Source: Tindallia sp. MSAO_Bac2 (GTDB taxonomy: Bacteria; Bacillota; Clostridia; Peptostreptococcales; Tindalliaceae). Taken from it: a stretch of DNA of 45,558 bases. Positions 7,885 to 17,929 of the stretch are shown here, piece by piece. Both the position numbers and the translations under genes were made by a program. The DNA lies in the NCBI GenBank assembly GCA_003838145.1, contig QYZZ01000115.1, forward strand, positions 1-45,558, read 5' to 3'. Position 1 is the first letter of the stretch. Every line of letters starts with the position of its first letter. The notes beneath the pieces are model-generated. The model saw only the letters and a list, made by a program, of their open reading frames with translations, made no database searches and was not told the DNA's origin.

Positions 7885-8154
7885 ATGAATGAGGGGCTAA
7901 TTATTGAACTTGGCCAACAAACCATGTTAACCATATTGCTGATGTCTGCCCCTATGCTTGGCTTTGGTTTAATTGTGGGCCTGACGGTCAGTATATTCCA
8001 AACGATAACCTCCATTCAGGAACAAACCCTCACCTTCGTTCCCAAGATCGTTGCCGTATTTGCATCCGTCATTATTTTTGCCCCTTGGCTTTTGTCTTTA
8101 ATCATTAACTTTACGAATGATTTATTTGGAGACCTTAGCAGGTTTATTCAATAG
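7885..8154 (+). CDS. fliQ: Flagellar export gate protein FliQ
   Basis: This 89-residue protein has two membrane helices and the FliQ signature around LTVSIFQTITSIQEQTLTF and PKIVAVF. It is a small helical component of the FliPQR gate. AGAGGAGG precedes the ATG with good spacing. Size and position between fliP and fliR are canonical. Confidence 0.94.
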   Translation: MNEGLIIELGQQTMLTILLMSAPMLGFGLIVGLTVSIFQTITSIQEQTLTFVPKIVAVFASVIIFAPWLLSLIINFTNDLFGDLSRFIQ

Positions 8155-8169
8155 TTTAGAAGGGTTCTG

Positions 8170-8952
8170 ATGACGATTATTGAATTTCTATTAACACAAG
8201 TTGATGTGTACTTACTTATTTTAGTGCGTGTTACAGGTTTGTTTGCTGTCGTGCCTGTATTGGGCAATGAAAATATTCCAATGATGGCACGTATTGGAAC
8301 TTCAGTAATGACATCTTTTATTCTTTTGCCACTGGTAGGAGAAACAACTGTTGTTGCAATGGATAGCTTTGCACTATTTGCATATTATATTATTCAGGAA
8401 CTGTTAATTGGGCTGGCTATTGGATTTGTAGGGACAGTTTATTTTGCAATGTTTTTTCTTGCTGGGACAATTATGGACCGTCAAACCGGGTTTGCACTGG
8501 CAAATGTTATAGACCCTTTAACAGATATGGAAGTACCCATTTTTGGAAACTTCTACAACATTTTATTCATATTGCTTTTTCTGGGAATCAACGGACATCA
8601 TATGTTTATTCGAGCCATTTATGACAGCTACGATTTTCTACCCATCGGTCATGCGCTAACAATTGATCTGAATTTAGTGGAACTAATGATTGGTTTTTTT
8701 AGAGATATAACAGTTCTGGCTTTCATTTTAAGTGCCCCTGTAATGATGACAGCTTTTTTGGCAAATGTGGTGCTGGGAATCTTTGCTAAAACAATGCCTC
8801 AGATAAATGTTTTTGTCGTTGGGATGCCGTTAAGAATTATTGTTGGCTTACTTACAATATGGATAACACTTCAAACAATCCTGCCTTTTTCAGAAGGGTT
8901 CTTTGAACGAATATTCCATGGAATTTATAATTTCATGAGAATTCTTGCTTGA
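8170..8952 (+). CDS. fliR: Flagellar export gate protein FliR
   Basis: FliR caps the FliPQ assembly in the export gate. The 260-residue protein is almost entirely membrane helices and carries the family patterns R-V-T-G-L-F near residue 20, a GLAIGFVGTVYFAMFFLAG segment, and DRQTGFALANVIDP. Translation starts at ATG 8170 after an AGAAGGG site. In several Clostridium species fliR and flhB are fused; here they are separate genes, with the FlhB start 11 bases after the fliR stop. Confidence 0.94.
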   Translation: MTIIEFLLTQVDVYLLILVRVTGLFAVVPVLGNENIPMMARIGTSVMTSFILLPLVGETTVVAMDSFALFAYYIIQELLIGLAIGFVGTVYFAMFFLAGTIMDRQTGFALANVIDPLTDMEVPIFGNFYNILFILLFLGINGHHMFIRAIYDSYDFLPIGHALTIDLNLVELMIGFFRDITVLAFILSAPVMMTAFLANVVLGIFAKTMPQINVFVVGMPLRIIVGLLTIWITLQTILPFSEGFFERIFHGIYNFMRILA

Positions 8953-8962
8953 GGATGATTTT

Positions 8963-10069
8963 ATGAACCTGATAATTAATCTGCAACTTTTTGCTGATCA
9001 GGAAAAAACTGAAAAAGCAACGCCAAGGAAGAGAAAGAAGTCCCGAGAAGAAGGACAGGTGCTGTTTAGCAAGGAAGTAAACACTGCATTTACCCTGCTT
9101 GCTGCGTTTGTCCTGCTTTTTTTGCTTTCCGGCTACTATGGCAATATGATGAGTACTATTACTGTCAATGTTTACGAAGACTTAATGCTAAACCATAACT
9201 TATATACGATTTCAAACATTCATCAGCTAACGGTCAGTCTTGTTGTTAATCTTTTTATGATCGTCCTTCCTCTTGCGTTAACAGTTTTGATTATTGGGTT
9301 AATATGCAGCTATTTACAAGTCGGCTTTCTGCTCACCACCAAACCATTGCAGCCGAAACTCAACAAACTTAGTCCCATCAAAGGGTTAAAAAAACTATTT
9401 TCCATGGAAAAAGTTGTTGAATTAATTAAATCATTAATTAAAATTGGGTTTATTACTTACGTTGTGTTTATATATCTAGCAGGGCAATTGGAAACGATAT
9501 TTAGTCTTACATCCCTCGAAGTTGAGCAGACTGTCGCAATTATAACCCAGATAACTTTTAATATTGGTATCCGTGCAGGAATTATTCTGATACTCCTTGG
9601 TATTTTGGATTATTTTTATCAACGATACGAATATGAAAAGAAGCTAAAAATGAGTAAGCAGGAAGTCAAAGATGAACAAAAGCAAATTGAGGGAGATCCC
9701 AAAATCAAATCAAAAATACGACAAAAACAAATGCAGATTTCTATGCGACGTATGATGGATGAGGTTCCAAAAGCCGACGTTGTTGTTACGAATCCAACTC
9801 ATTACGCCATAGCTTTGAAATATTCACCCGGTGAACATACAGCACCTTTTGTTTTGGCAAAAGGACAAAACCTTGTAGCGCAAAACATTAAAAAAGTAGC
9901 TGCGGAAAAAGGAGTACCAATGGTAGAAAACCGATATCTTGCAAAAACCTTATATCATACAGTTGAGATAGGCGAAGCTATTCCTCCTGAATTATATGAG
10001 TCTGTAGCTGAAGTACTGGCATATGTATATCAGCTGGACGAGTCTTATAAAAAGGGGGCTATTAGATGA
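8963..10069 (+). CDS. flhB: Flagellar export substrate-specificity protein FlhB
   Basis: FlhB interacts with the export gate and switches export from rod/hook to filament substrates. The N-terminus has the family pattern EKTEKATPRKRKKSREEGQV, four membrane helices follow, and the cytoplasmic domain contains the autocleavage site Asn277-Pro278-Thr279-His280 in VVVTNPTHYAIAL. ATG 8963 (368 residues) is supported by GAGG just after the fliR stop; TTG 8945 inside fliR would add six residues without a good site. The stop overlaps the flhA start in an ATGA arrangement. Confidence 0.95.
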   Translation: MNLIINLQLFADQEKTEKATPRKRKKSREEGQVLFSKEVNTAFTLLAAFVLLFLLSGYYGNMMSTITVNVYEDLMLNHNLYTISNIHQLTVSLVVNLFMIVLPLALTVLIIGLICSYLQVGFLLTTKPLQPKLNKLSPIKGLKKLFSMEKVVELIKSLIKIGFITYVVFIYLAGQLETIFSLTSLEVEQTVAIITQITFNIGIRAGIILILLGILDYFYQRYEYEKKLKMSKQEVKDEQKQIEGDPKIKSKIRQKQMQISMRRMMDEVPKADVVVTNPTHYAIALKYSPGEHTAPFVLAKGQNLVAQNIKKVAAEKGVPMVENRYLAKTLYHTVEIGEAIPPELYESVAEVLAYVYQLDESYKKGAIR

Positions 10070-12093
10070 ACAAAGGAGATATATTTGTAGTACTCGCAGT
10101 TATTGCCATCGTAGTTATCATCGTTATTCCAATACCCCTTGGTGCTGTGGATGTCTTGTTGAGTTTTAACATATCCCTGGCTTTACTAATTCTTATTTTA
10201 TCTATGTATATTAAAGAAGCTTTGGATTTTTCTATTTTTCCATCGATTCTACTGGTAACAACACTGATACGTTTATCACTAAATATTACAACCACACGCT
10301 ATATTCTTTCACAGGGTGACGCAGGCAGCGTCATAGATACCTTCGGAAACTTTGTTATGCAGGGGAACGCCATCGTTGGGTTTATTGTATTTGTAATCAT
10401 TGTTTTGGTGCAGTTTTTAGTTATCACGAAAGGATCCGAACGAGTTGCAGAAGTTGCTGCACGATTTACTCTGGATGCAATGCCCGGTAAGCAGATGGCT
10501 ATCGATGCGGATTTAAATACAGGTTTAATCGATGATGCCGAGGCACGAGACCGAAGAAAAAAAATTCAGCAGGAGGCTGATTTTTATGGTGCCATGGACG
10601 GGGCAAGTAAATTTGTAAAAGGAGATGCTATTGCGGGCATACTCATCACCTTAATAAATATCATTGCAGGATTTGTGATTGGAGTGGCAATTGGTGGATT
10701 GTCTTTTGCCGAAGCAATACAAAAGTATACCTTACTCACTGTAGGTGATGGACTTGTTACTCAAATTCCTGCACTTTTAATTTCTACTGGTACTGGTATT
10801 GTCGTTACCAGAGCAGCTTCCGAAGGAAATCTGGGTGGAGATGTTCTTAAACAGTTATTTCAACAACCAACTGTCATGTTGATTATATCTGGAGTTTTGT
10901 TCTTTTTTGGAATAACTCCACTCCCCACTTTTCCGTTTTTTTCTTTATCCATCGCATTCCTTATTCTGGGGCTAAGCCTCCGTAGAGAAATGCAACAGGC
11001 TTCCGAAGAAGCTCCCCCTGATGTAGTGGAAGAAGAATTGGAAGAAAAACGAAAACCCGAGAATGTTATGCCGCTATTAAATGTTGACCCCATTGAGCTG
11101 GAATTTGGATATGGTATTTTACCCCTGGCAGATGCAAGTCAGGGTGGAGACTTATTTGATCGTCTGGTTATGATAAGGCGACAGTGTGCTTTAGAGCTTG
11201 GAATTATTGTTCCCATGATACGTCTTCGTGATAATATTCAATTGGAACCCAATCAATATGTTATTAAGATAAAAGGAATTGAAATAACCTCGGGTGAAAT
11301 TATGTTTGATCACTATATGGCTATGAATCCCGGGATGGCAGAGGGTGATATTGAAGGAATTGAAACAGTGGAGCCAGCTTTTGGCCTTCCGGCAAAATGG
11401 ATTACAGAGCAGGAACGCGAAAAAGCTGAAACAGCAGGATACACTGTAGTTGATCCACCTTCTATTATAGCAACACACCTGACAGAAATTATAAAAAAAC
11501 ATGCTTTTGAATTAATGGGTCGGCAAGATGTGAAAAAACTGATTGATAATGTGAAAGAAGAAAACGCTGCTCTTGTGGATGAATTAATTCCTAATCAGAT
11601 GTCCTTAGGTGATATACAAAAGGTTTTAATTAACTTGCTCAAAGAGGGCATTTCCATTAGAGATATGGTGACTATTCTTGAAACACTGGCTGACTACTCT
11701 ACAATTACAAGAGATACAGACATGCTGACAGAATACGTCAGACAGTCTTTGGGAAGGGCAATTACTAAACAGTTTATTACTTCTCATCCTTCCAGAGTAA
11801 TAATACTGGATAAAAACCTTGAACAAACGATTATGGATTCCCTTAAAAAAACTGAGAGCGGAACCTATGTTGCACTTGAACCGGATTTAATCCAACAAAT
11901 GCTTAACAATTTGTCAAAACAAGTACAGAAGCTGATCTCTATGGGTGAACAACCAATAGTTGTTACAGCACCGATTGTCAGACTATACTTTAAGCGGATA
12001 TCTGAACAACTTTCAAATGATTTAATAATTTTATCCTATAACGAAATCGATCCGACAGTTGAAATCGAATCAGTTGGGGTGGTGAGTCTTTAA
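10066..12093 (+). CDS. flhA: Flagellar export protein FlhA
   Basis: FlhA is the large membrane export component, forming the nonameric ring that receives chaperone-substrate complexes and uses the proton or sodium gradient. The 675 residues show about eight N-terminal membrane helices (to about residue 310), the highly conserved cytoplasmic FHIPEP-type loop (RVAEVAARFTLDAMPGKQMA and IDADLNTGLI), and the C-terminal domain ending in SVGVVSL. Length matches the family. The ATG overlaps the flhB stop by four bases, preceded by AAGGGGG; the stop overlaps the flhF start by one base. Confidence 0.96.
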   Translation: MNKGDIFVVLAVIAIVVIIVIPIPLGAVDVLLSFNISLALLILILSMYIKEALDFSIFPSILLVTTLIRLSLNITTTRYILSQGDAGSVIDTFGNFVMQGNAIVGFIVFVIIVLVQFLVITKGSERVAEVAARFTLDAMPGKQMAIDADLNTGLIDDAEARDRRKKIQQEADFYGAMDGASKFVKGDAIAGILITLINIIAGFVIGVAIGGLSFAEAIQKYTLLTVGDGLVTQIPALLISTGTGIVVTRAASEGNLGGDVLKQLFQQPTVMLIISGVLFFFGITPLPTFPFFSLSIAFLILGLSLRREMQQASEEAPPDVVEEELEEKRKPENVMPLLNVDPIELEFGYGILPLADASQGGDLFDRLVMIRRQCALELGIIVPMIRLRDNIQLEPNQYVIKIKGIEITSGEIMFDHYMAMNPGMAEGDIEGIETVEPAFGLPAKWITEQEREKAETAGYTVVDPPSIIATHLTEIIKKHAFELMGRQDVKKLIDNVKEENAALVDELIPNQMSLGDIQKVLINLLKEGISIRDMVTILETLADYSTITRDTDMLTEYVRQSLGRAITKQFITSHPSRVIILDKNLEQTIMDSLKKTESGTYVALEPDLIQQMLNNLSKQVQKLISMGEQPIVVTAPIVRLYFKRISEQLSNDLIILSYNEIDPTVEIESVGVVSL

Positions 12094-13244
12094 TGAAAAT
12101 AAAACGTTTTACCGCTAAAGACAACCAGGAAGCTCTAATGAAAGTTAGGCTGGAGCTTGGGTCTGATGCGGTTATTATTCACCAGCGCAAAATAAAACCT
12201 AAAGGAATCTTGGGGTTTTTCAAGAAACCGATTATTGAAGTGGTTGCGGCTCGTGAAGAACAAAGTGAGACTGCACAAATCGAGCCAAAACCAAAAAAGG
12301 TAAATTCTGTCATATCTAGTCAACAATCAGCAAACAGCACTGGTCGGCCTACGGAAGAATTGGAATCAGAACTTCAGGGAATAAAACAAATGCTTTCCCA
12401 GTTAATGGAACAAAACGAACCATCAATAGAGCAAAAAAAAGCTTTGATTGAAAAGAAAGAAGAAATTGAAGAAAATATTCTTGATGTTCTCTTAAAAGAG
12501 CAAGAAATTGATCCGGAAATTGCATCTCGAATTCGCGCGGAAATTGGTTCATCTCACTTTGTCCCTCATGGGAAAAATTCTAATGAGCAACTTTCAGCAG
12601 GAATACGTCGGTTTCTGCAGGAAAACATACACATTAAGCCCTACGACCCACAGAAAAAAATCATTGTTTTTGTAGGTCCGACGGGAGTAGGTAAAACCAC
12701 AACCATTGCTAAGCTGGCAGCGCGAGCCACTTTGAATGAAGGTAAGAAAGTAGGTATGATAAGCGCAGATACCTATCGAATTGCAGCGGTAGAACAGCTT
12801 AAAACCTATAGTGATATTCTTAATATTCCCTTAGAAGTTATCTATAACGCAAGTGAAATCCATGAAGCCCTCAACCGGTTGAAAGACAAAGATATAATAA
12901 TGATTGATACAGCAGGAAGAAACCACAAAGAAGAGGCACAACTAAATGAACTGAAAACACTGTTAGATACGATACCAAAGAAGGAAGTTTATTTGTTACT
13001 AAGTTGCACAACCAGAAATCATGACATACAATCAATATTAAAGCATTATGAATTCTTGGAAGATTATAAGATTATAATAACTAAAATCGATGAGGCCTCT
13101 GCGTTTGGACCGGTGCTTAATGTTCCTGCCATAACGCAAAAACCCATTTCATTTTTGACTACTGGTCAAAGTGTGCCGGACGATATTGAAGTAGTCACGA
13201 TCGATAAAGTAATTACATTACTTATCAAGGAGTCTTTGAAATGA
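12093..13244 (+). CDS. flhF: Flagellar SRP-type GTPase FlhF
   Basis: FlhF is the third SRP GTPase beside Ffh and FtsY and directs where flagella are built. An N-terminal basic B domain (about 1-100, beginning MKIKRFTAKDNQEALMKVR) leads into the NG domain with P-loop GPTGVGKT at residues 195-202, SADTYRIAAVEQL, and DTAGRN (G3). The TKxD-type G4 is present as TKIDEA. Length, 383 residues, is normal. It overlaps both flhA and flhG by 1-4 bases. Confidence 0.95.
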   Translation: MKIKRFTAKDNQEALMKVRLELGSDAVIIHQRKIKPKGILGFFKKPIIEVVAAREEQSETAQIEPKPKKVNSVISSQQSANSTGRPTEELESELQGIKQMLSQLMEQNEPSIEQKKALIEKKEEIEENILDVLLKEQEIDPEIASRIRAEIGSSHFVPHGKNSNEQLSAGIRRFLQENIHIKPYDPQKKIIVFVGPTGVGKTTTIAKLAARATLNEGKKVGMISADTYRIAAVEQLKTYSDILNIPLEVIYNASEIHEALNRLKDKDIIMIDTAGRNHKEEAQLNELKTLLDTIPKKEVYLLLSCTTRNHDIQSILKHYEFLEDYKIIITKIDEASAFGPVLNVPAITQKPISFLTTGQSVPDDIEVVTIDKVITLLIKESLK

Positions 13245-14149
13245 CAGATCAAGCGGGAAAACTAAGAACATTGGTTAAAAACAGAATAAGTACAGAAAAA
13301 ACCGGCACGGAAAATGGTGCACTCGACACTAATCCGCCTACTAAACCTCACTTCATCTGTATTACCAGTGGAAAAGGCGGGGTAGGTAAAACGAATTTTT
13401 CGATTAATTTAGGTATCGCCTTAACCCGTCAGGGCATGAGAACTCTCGTAATCGATGCGGATTTTGGCTTGGCTAATGTTGATGTTGTCCTTGGAACCAT
13501 TACAAAATATACATTCATGAATCTTATGGATGAAAATTTATCTGTTGAAAATATTTTAGGCGAAGGTCCTGAAGGGCTGAAAATAATTTCCGGAGGCTCA
13601 GGGCTGTTAAATGTATTGGACATGTCAGAAGAAAAGCTGCAACGAATTATTCAAAGATTTAATGAGTTAAACACCTTATTCGATATTGTAATAATTGATA
13701 CCGGTGCCGGACTCACAAAAAATATTTTATCCTTTGTGAATGCCAGTGATGAAACAATACTGGTGACAACTCCTGAACCAACTTCATTAACGGATGCATA
13801 TGCTATGATTAAAGCTATTTCCAGAGAACCTGAGCGGACTAAGGTATCCGTGGTTGTAAACAGAGCAGAAACTCATGAGGAAGCTGACCAGAACTTCGAA
13901 AAACTATTGAACGCAAGCATGAAATTTTTGAATTTTCCCATACACTCATTGGGAATTATTTTAGATGATTACCGCGTAAAAAAATCTGTTCAGTTACAAG
14001 TGCCGTTTTTGATCAAATATCCAAACTCCATAGCATCACGTAATGTTGAATTGATATCGAGAAAAGTATTAAATCATAATATTGATGACGCACCTCATGA
14101 AGTCAAGGAAAGTAACTTCGTGAAAAGATTTATAAATATTTTCAAATAA
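13241..14149 (+). CDS. flhG: MinD-like ATPase FlhG (YlxH)
   Basis: FlhG is a ParA/MinD-family ATPase that stimulates FlhF and limits flagellar number. The N-terminal DQAGKLRTLV motif is the known FlhF-activating peptide. A deviant Walker A GKGGVGKT occupies residues 44-51, followed by VIDADFGLANVDVVLG and VIIDTGAG (Walker B region). The C-terminus ends in a basic amphipathic stretch (FVKRFINIFK), suitable as a membrane-targeting helix. Length is 302 residues. The ATG overlaps the flhF stop. Confidence 0.94.
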   Translation: MTDQAGKLRTLVKNRISTEKTGTENGALDTNPPTKPHFICITSGKGGVGKTNFSINLGIALTRQGMRTLVIDADFGLANVDVVLGTITKYTFMNLMDENLSVENILGEGPEGLKIISGGSGLLNVLDMSEEKLQRIIQRFNELNTLFDIVIIDTGAGLTKNILSFVNASDETILVTTPEPTSLTDAYAMIKAISREPERTKVSVVVNRAETHEEADQNFEKLLNASMKFLNFPIHSLGIILDDYRVKKSVQLQVPFLIKYPNSIASRNVELISRKVLNHNIDDAPHEVKESNFVKRFINIFK

Positions 14150-14163
14150 GGTGGTGGCACTTA

Positions 14164-14805
14164 ATGAATCATTTACTCTCAGCAGGCGATAAAGTAGATA
14201 TTGAAATAGAAAACAAAAACAATCCGGTTGATTCAAAAGTGCTTTACTCACAGGTTCTGGAACTAGCTGAAGATTCTTTTTACATTTCAGTTCCCATGAC
14301 AAAAGGCTTTGAATACCCTTTAAGAACAAATCAAAAACTAAATATTATTTTTTTTAATGATAAAGGAGTTTACACCTTTCGCGGCGAATGTAGAGGTAAG
14401 GTGAAAATAGAAAACTTAGATGCTTATGAAATTGTCCGCCTTTCAGAACCAAAAAAAAAGCAGCGAAGAGAGTTTTTCAGGCTTAAATATATGATTAAAG
14501 TATCCCTTAAGAGTCTTGAAAAAGATACAATAGCAAATGCTTTAACCCTTGACCTTAGTGGTGGTGGTTTAAAAGTTTTAACAGATCGGTCATTTTATGT
14601 TGGTGAAAAAATTGAAGCCACTCTATTTTTAGAGGAAGGTGATGTTACAGTTGCATCCGTTGTTGTTCGAGCCCACAAAAGATCTGAAGATAAACGGTTT
14701 GAATTGGGTATAAAATTCCATGATATTGGAGAGCAAAATCGAAACAAAATTGTAGCTTTTATCTTTCAAAAACAAGGTGAACTGAGAAAAAAAGGACTGA
14801 TCTAA
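14164..14805 (+). CDS. PilZ-domain c-di-GMP receptor, YcgR type
   Basis: This 213-residue cytoplasmic protein has an N-terminal YcgR-like flagellar-brake domain (about 1-95) and a C-terminal PilZ domain. The two c-di-GMP-binding motifs are intact: Arg101-Arg102 to Arg106 in QRREFFR, and Asp130-x-Ser132-x-x-Gly135 in LDLSGGGL. In Bacillus the relative YpfA/DgrA slows swimming by acting on the stator. Its location inside the fla/che operon, between flhG and cheB, ties c-di-GMP sensing directly to motility gene expression. AGGTGGTGG precedes the ATG. Confidence 0.88.
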   Translation: MNHLLSAGDKVDIEIENKNNPVDSKVLYSQVLELAEDSFYISVPMTKGFEYPLRTNQKLNIIFFNDKGVYTFRGECRGKVKIENLDAYEIVRLSEPKKKQRREFFRLKYMIKVSLKSLEKDTIANALTLDLSGGGLKVLTDRSFYVGEKIEATLFLEEGDVTVASVVVRAHKRSEDKRFELGIKFHDIGEQNRNKIVAFIFQKQGELRKKGLI

Positions 14806-14806
14806 T

Positions 14807-15889
14807 TTGAAAATTTCACAGAAATCGATAAAAGTACTTGTGGTGGATGACTCATCCTTTATGAGGAAACTTGTTTCTGATTTACTTGACGGAAATCCGT
14901 TATTTGAAGTTATTGGTCGTGCCCGAAACGGTAAAGAAGCTATCGAGAAAGCCGAGTTATTAAAACCTGATGTCATTACCATGGATATAGAAATGCCTGT
15001 AATGAATGGACTGGAAGCTCTTGAAATTATTGTTGAACAGTATGGGACTTCCGTTGTCATGATTAGCAGCCTGACCAAAGAAGGTGCATTTGAAACCCTA
15101 AAAGCACTTGAAAATGGTGCCGTTGATTTTATTGAAAAACCCACTGTATCTTTTATCATAAACGGGCAGGAGTTCAAAGATGAACTTTACCGTAAATTAA
15201 AAATTGCAGCAGAAGCTAACTTAAAACCTTTACTGGACACGAAAACAAAAAAAGAAACGTTACATCCAAGAAAAACTGAAGCTGAAATTTATGCCGAAAA
15301 AAATGGAATTGTGGCTATTGCTGTTTCAACAGGTGGACCAAAAGCGTTACAGTCGGTTGTTCCGGAATTCCCTGAAGATTTTCCCTTGCCAATTCTTATA
15401 ACCCAACATATGCCACCCGGCTTTACGCGATCACTTGCAGAACGCCTCAACCAAACCTCATTCATACACGTGAAAGAAGCAGTCGACGGTGAAATGATTA
15501 AGCCCGGTACCGCATATATCGCACCGGGAGATTATCATTTGGAGGCTAAGTTACAAAAAGATTCACATATAATAAAACTTCACCAGGAAAAACCGGTTAA
15601 TGGTCATAGGCCTTCGGCTGATCCAATGTTCAGATCTTTAATCAATTGTAACTATAATGTGGCAATTTGTGTTATCATGACAGGTATGGGATCTGATGGA
15701 ACAGAAGGAATCAGGGACCTTAAGAATAACCTTAAAACAATTACCATAGTACAGGATGAAAGCAGCTGCGTAGTATTTGGAATGCCTAAAAGTGCAATTT
15801 TGTCCGGTTTATCTGATGAAATTGTCACTTTAAACAGTATCACACAATCGATTATTAACAGAACAGGAGGCTTAAAAGATGGAAACTAG
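14807..15889 (+). CDS. cheB: Chemotaxis glutamate methylesterase/response regulator CheB
   Basis: CheB removes methyl groups from chemoreceptors (and deamidates some), providing adaptation. It has a receiver domain (Asp14-Asp15, phospho-acceptor Asp60, Lys in EKP) and a C-terminal methylesterase domain with catalytic Ser in VSTGGPKAL, His in ITQHMPPGFT and Asp in MTGMGSDGTEG. The 360 residues are normal for CheB. TTG 14807 starts right after the PilZ gene, with AAAGGA about ten bases upstream. No cheR gene is present in this window, so the matching methyltransferase must be encoded elsewhere. Confidence 0.95.
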   Translation: MKISQKSIKVLVVDDSSFMRKLVSDLLDGNPLFEVIGRARNGKEAIEKAELLKPDVITMDIEMPVMNGLEALEIIVEQYGTSVVMISSLTKEGAFETLKALENGAVDFIEKPTVSFIINGQEFKDELYRKLKIAAEANLKPLLDTKTKKETLHPRKTEAEIYAEKNGIVAIAVSTGGPKALQSVVPEFPEDFPLPILITQHMPPGFTRSLAERLNQTSFIHVKEAVDGEMIKPGTAYIAPGDYHLEAKLQKDSHIIKLHQEKPVNGHRPSADPMFRSLINCNYNVAICVIMTGMGSDGTEGIRDLKNNLKTITIVQDESSCVVFGMPKSAILSGLSDEIVTLNSITQSIINRTGGLKDGN

Positions 15890-17918
15890 TCAGTATTTTG
15901 ACGTGTTTATTGATGAAGCAAAAGAACATCTCCAAAAAATGAATGATATTCTTCTTATTTTGGAAAAAAACCCAAAGGATAAACAGCACTTGCATGAACT
16001 ATTTAGAATTGCACACACGCTAAAAGGTATGTCCGGTACGATGGGCTTTAATTATGTGCTCCAACTGACACATGAAATGGAAAACCTGATGGATCAAGTA
16101 CGAAACGATATTTTTTCTATTGATGAATCCGTAGTAGATCTATTATTTGAATGCCTAGATAAGTTAGAACAATACGTAATGAATATCGAATCAGATCAAA
16201 CTGAAGGTGATAACATTTCAGATAATCTTATTCAGGAGCTGAAGACACGTGTAAACGGCAGTGAAAATAGCAACCCAATTGCAAATGAAACTACACAGCA
16301 AGATACAAATGAAGGAGGTTTTCCATCAGCATTTAACGCAGATGAATACGTTAGAAGCATGATTAAAAAAGCGGAGGATAAAGACTACAATATTTTTCGT
16401 TTATATATCTGCCTTAATGAAAAGTGCATGCTTAAATCCGCAAGAGCCTACATAGTGTTCAGCACCTTAGAGCAAAACTGCGAAATAATATATTCAGATC
16501 CAAGTATTGAAGACATAGAAGATGAAAAGTTTGATCTGTGCTTCGAGCTTGCTGTCATAACCCAACACTCAGAGGTAGAAATCAGCCAACAGCTTAATAG
16601 TATTTCAGAACTTGATGCCGTCGAAATAGAATCAATTAACTCCAAAAACGTTATAACTAAAGACGAGGGAGAGAAGGATGGTTTTAGCACGCCTGCTTTA
16701 CTCGAAATGGACAGCAATGAAACAAGCAATTCTGCTAAAGATGAAGACCAACCCAAAAAAGCACGGGCCGGTAAAACTGTTCGTGTAGATATTGAGCGAC
16801 TGGACAATTTAATGAATTTGGTGAGCGAGTTAATAATTATCAAAACAAGACTGGAAGATGCTCATCAAATGACTCAGGAGAAATCTATCAGCGATACTAC
16901 TGAACAGTTAGAAAGAATCACAACCAGTCTTCATGACGCAGTCATGAAAGTCCGGATGGTTCCTATTGAAAGGGTTTTCAATCGTTTTCCAAGAATGGTT
17001 CGCGATCTTTCCAAGGAACTAGGAAAAGAAATTAATCTGATCATGACTGGTGAGGATACGGAAGTTGACCGAACCGTTATTGACGAAATTGGAGATCCGC
17101 TGATACACCTGATTCGTAATGCGCTTGATCATGGTATCGAAGAACCTGACACCAGAATAAGAAATCACAAGGATAAAGCCGGTAAATTGAAATTAACTGC
17201 CTTTCCTGATGGAAACAACGTAGTTATTGAAGTGGAAGATGATGGCAAAGGAATTGACACCGAAAAGGTTAAAGCTAAAGCAATTGCCAACGGTTTAATA
17301 TCAGAGTCTCAAAGTCAGTTAATGGAAGACAAAGAGTTGATTCAGTTTTTATTCCATCCCGGTTTCAGCACTGCAGACAAAATTTCTGATGTTTCCGGTC
17401 GTGGTGTTGGTCTTGATGTAGTACAAACAAAAATTGAACATTTAGGAGGCGAAGTTGAGATTGAGTCCCAGCCTGATAAGGGGAGCAGATTTATTATAAG
17501 ATTACCACTGACCCTTGCAATTATACAGGCCTTGCTGGTAAATGTGGAAAGTGAAAAGTATGCTATCCCACTTAATAATATCCGGGAAATATCTACTATT
17601 AAAGAAGAACAAATCCGAAAGGTTCAAGGAAAAGAAGTGGTACTCTTCCGACAGTCAACATTACCCATTTTAAGGCTATCAGGTATTTTGAATGTTCCTC
17701 CTCTTGAAGAGAAAACTCAGACTGATGAATACACTGTTGTTATTATAAGTCATGGAGACCGCACTTTTGGGCTTGTTGTAGATGAACTGATCGGCCAGCA
17801 GGAGATTGTTATTAAATCACTTGGTAAGTACCTGAATGGAATTCGTGGCATTGCTGGCGCAACCATTCTTGGAAATGGAACAGTATCATTAATTGTAGAT
17901 ACAAACTCTTTGTTTTAG
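15879..17918 (+). CDS. cheA: Chemotaxis histidine kinase CheA
   Basis: CheA is the receptor-coupled kinase that phosphorylates CheY and CheB. Domains in order: Hpt with His46 in RIAHTLKGMSGTMGF (1-110), a P2 response-regulator-binding region (about 150-250), dimerisation helices (about 295-355), an HATPase domain with N box HLIRNALDHG, DDGKGID and GRGVGLDVV, and a C-terminal CheW-like domain (about 545-679). Length, 679 residues, is usual. The ATG overlaps the cheB end by 11 bases with CAGGAGG upstream. Confidence 0.96.
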   Translation: METSQYFDVFIDEAKEHLQKMNDILLILEKNPKDKQHLHELFRIAHTLKGMSGTMGFNYVLQLTHEMENLMDQVRNDIFSIDESVVDLLFECLDKLEQYVMNIESDQTEGDNISDNLIQELKTRVNGSENSNPIANETTQQDTNEGGFPSAFNADEYVRSMIKKAEDKDYNIFRLYICLNEKCMLKSARAYIVFSTLEQNCEIIYSDPSIEDIEDEKFDLCFELAVITQHSEVEISQQLNSISELDAVEIESINSKNVITKDEGEKDGFSTPALLEMDSNETSNSAKDEDQPKKARAGKTVRVDIERLDNLMNLVSELIIIKTRLEDAHQMTQEKSISDTTEQLERITTSLHDAVMKVRMVPIERVFNRFPRMVRDLSKELGKEINLIMTGEDTEVDRTVIDEIGDPLIHLIRNALDHGIEEPDTRIRNHKDKAGKLKLTAFPDGNNVVIEVEDDGKGIDTEKVKAKAIANGLISESQSQLMEDKELIQFLFHPGFSTADKISDVSGRGVGLDVVQTKIEHLGGEVEIESQPDKGSRFIIRLPLTLAIIQALLVNVESEKYAIPLNNIREISTIKEEQIRKVQGKEVVLFRQSTLPILRLSGILNVPPLEEKTQTDEYTVVIISHGDRTFGLVVDELIGQQEIVIKSLGKYLNGIRGIAGATILGNGTVSLIVDTNSLF

Positions 17919-17929
17919 GAGGAATGAGT

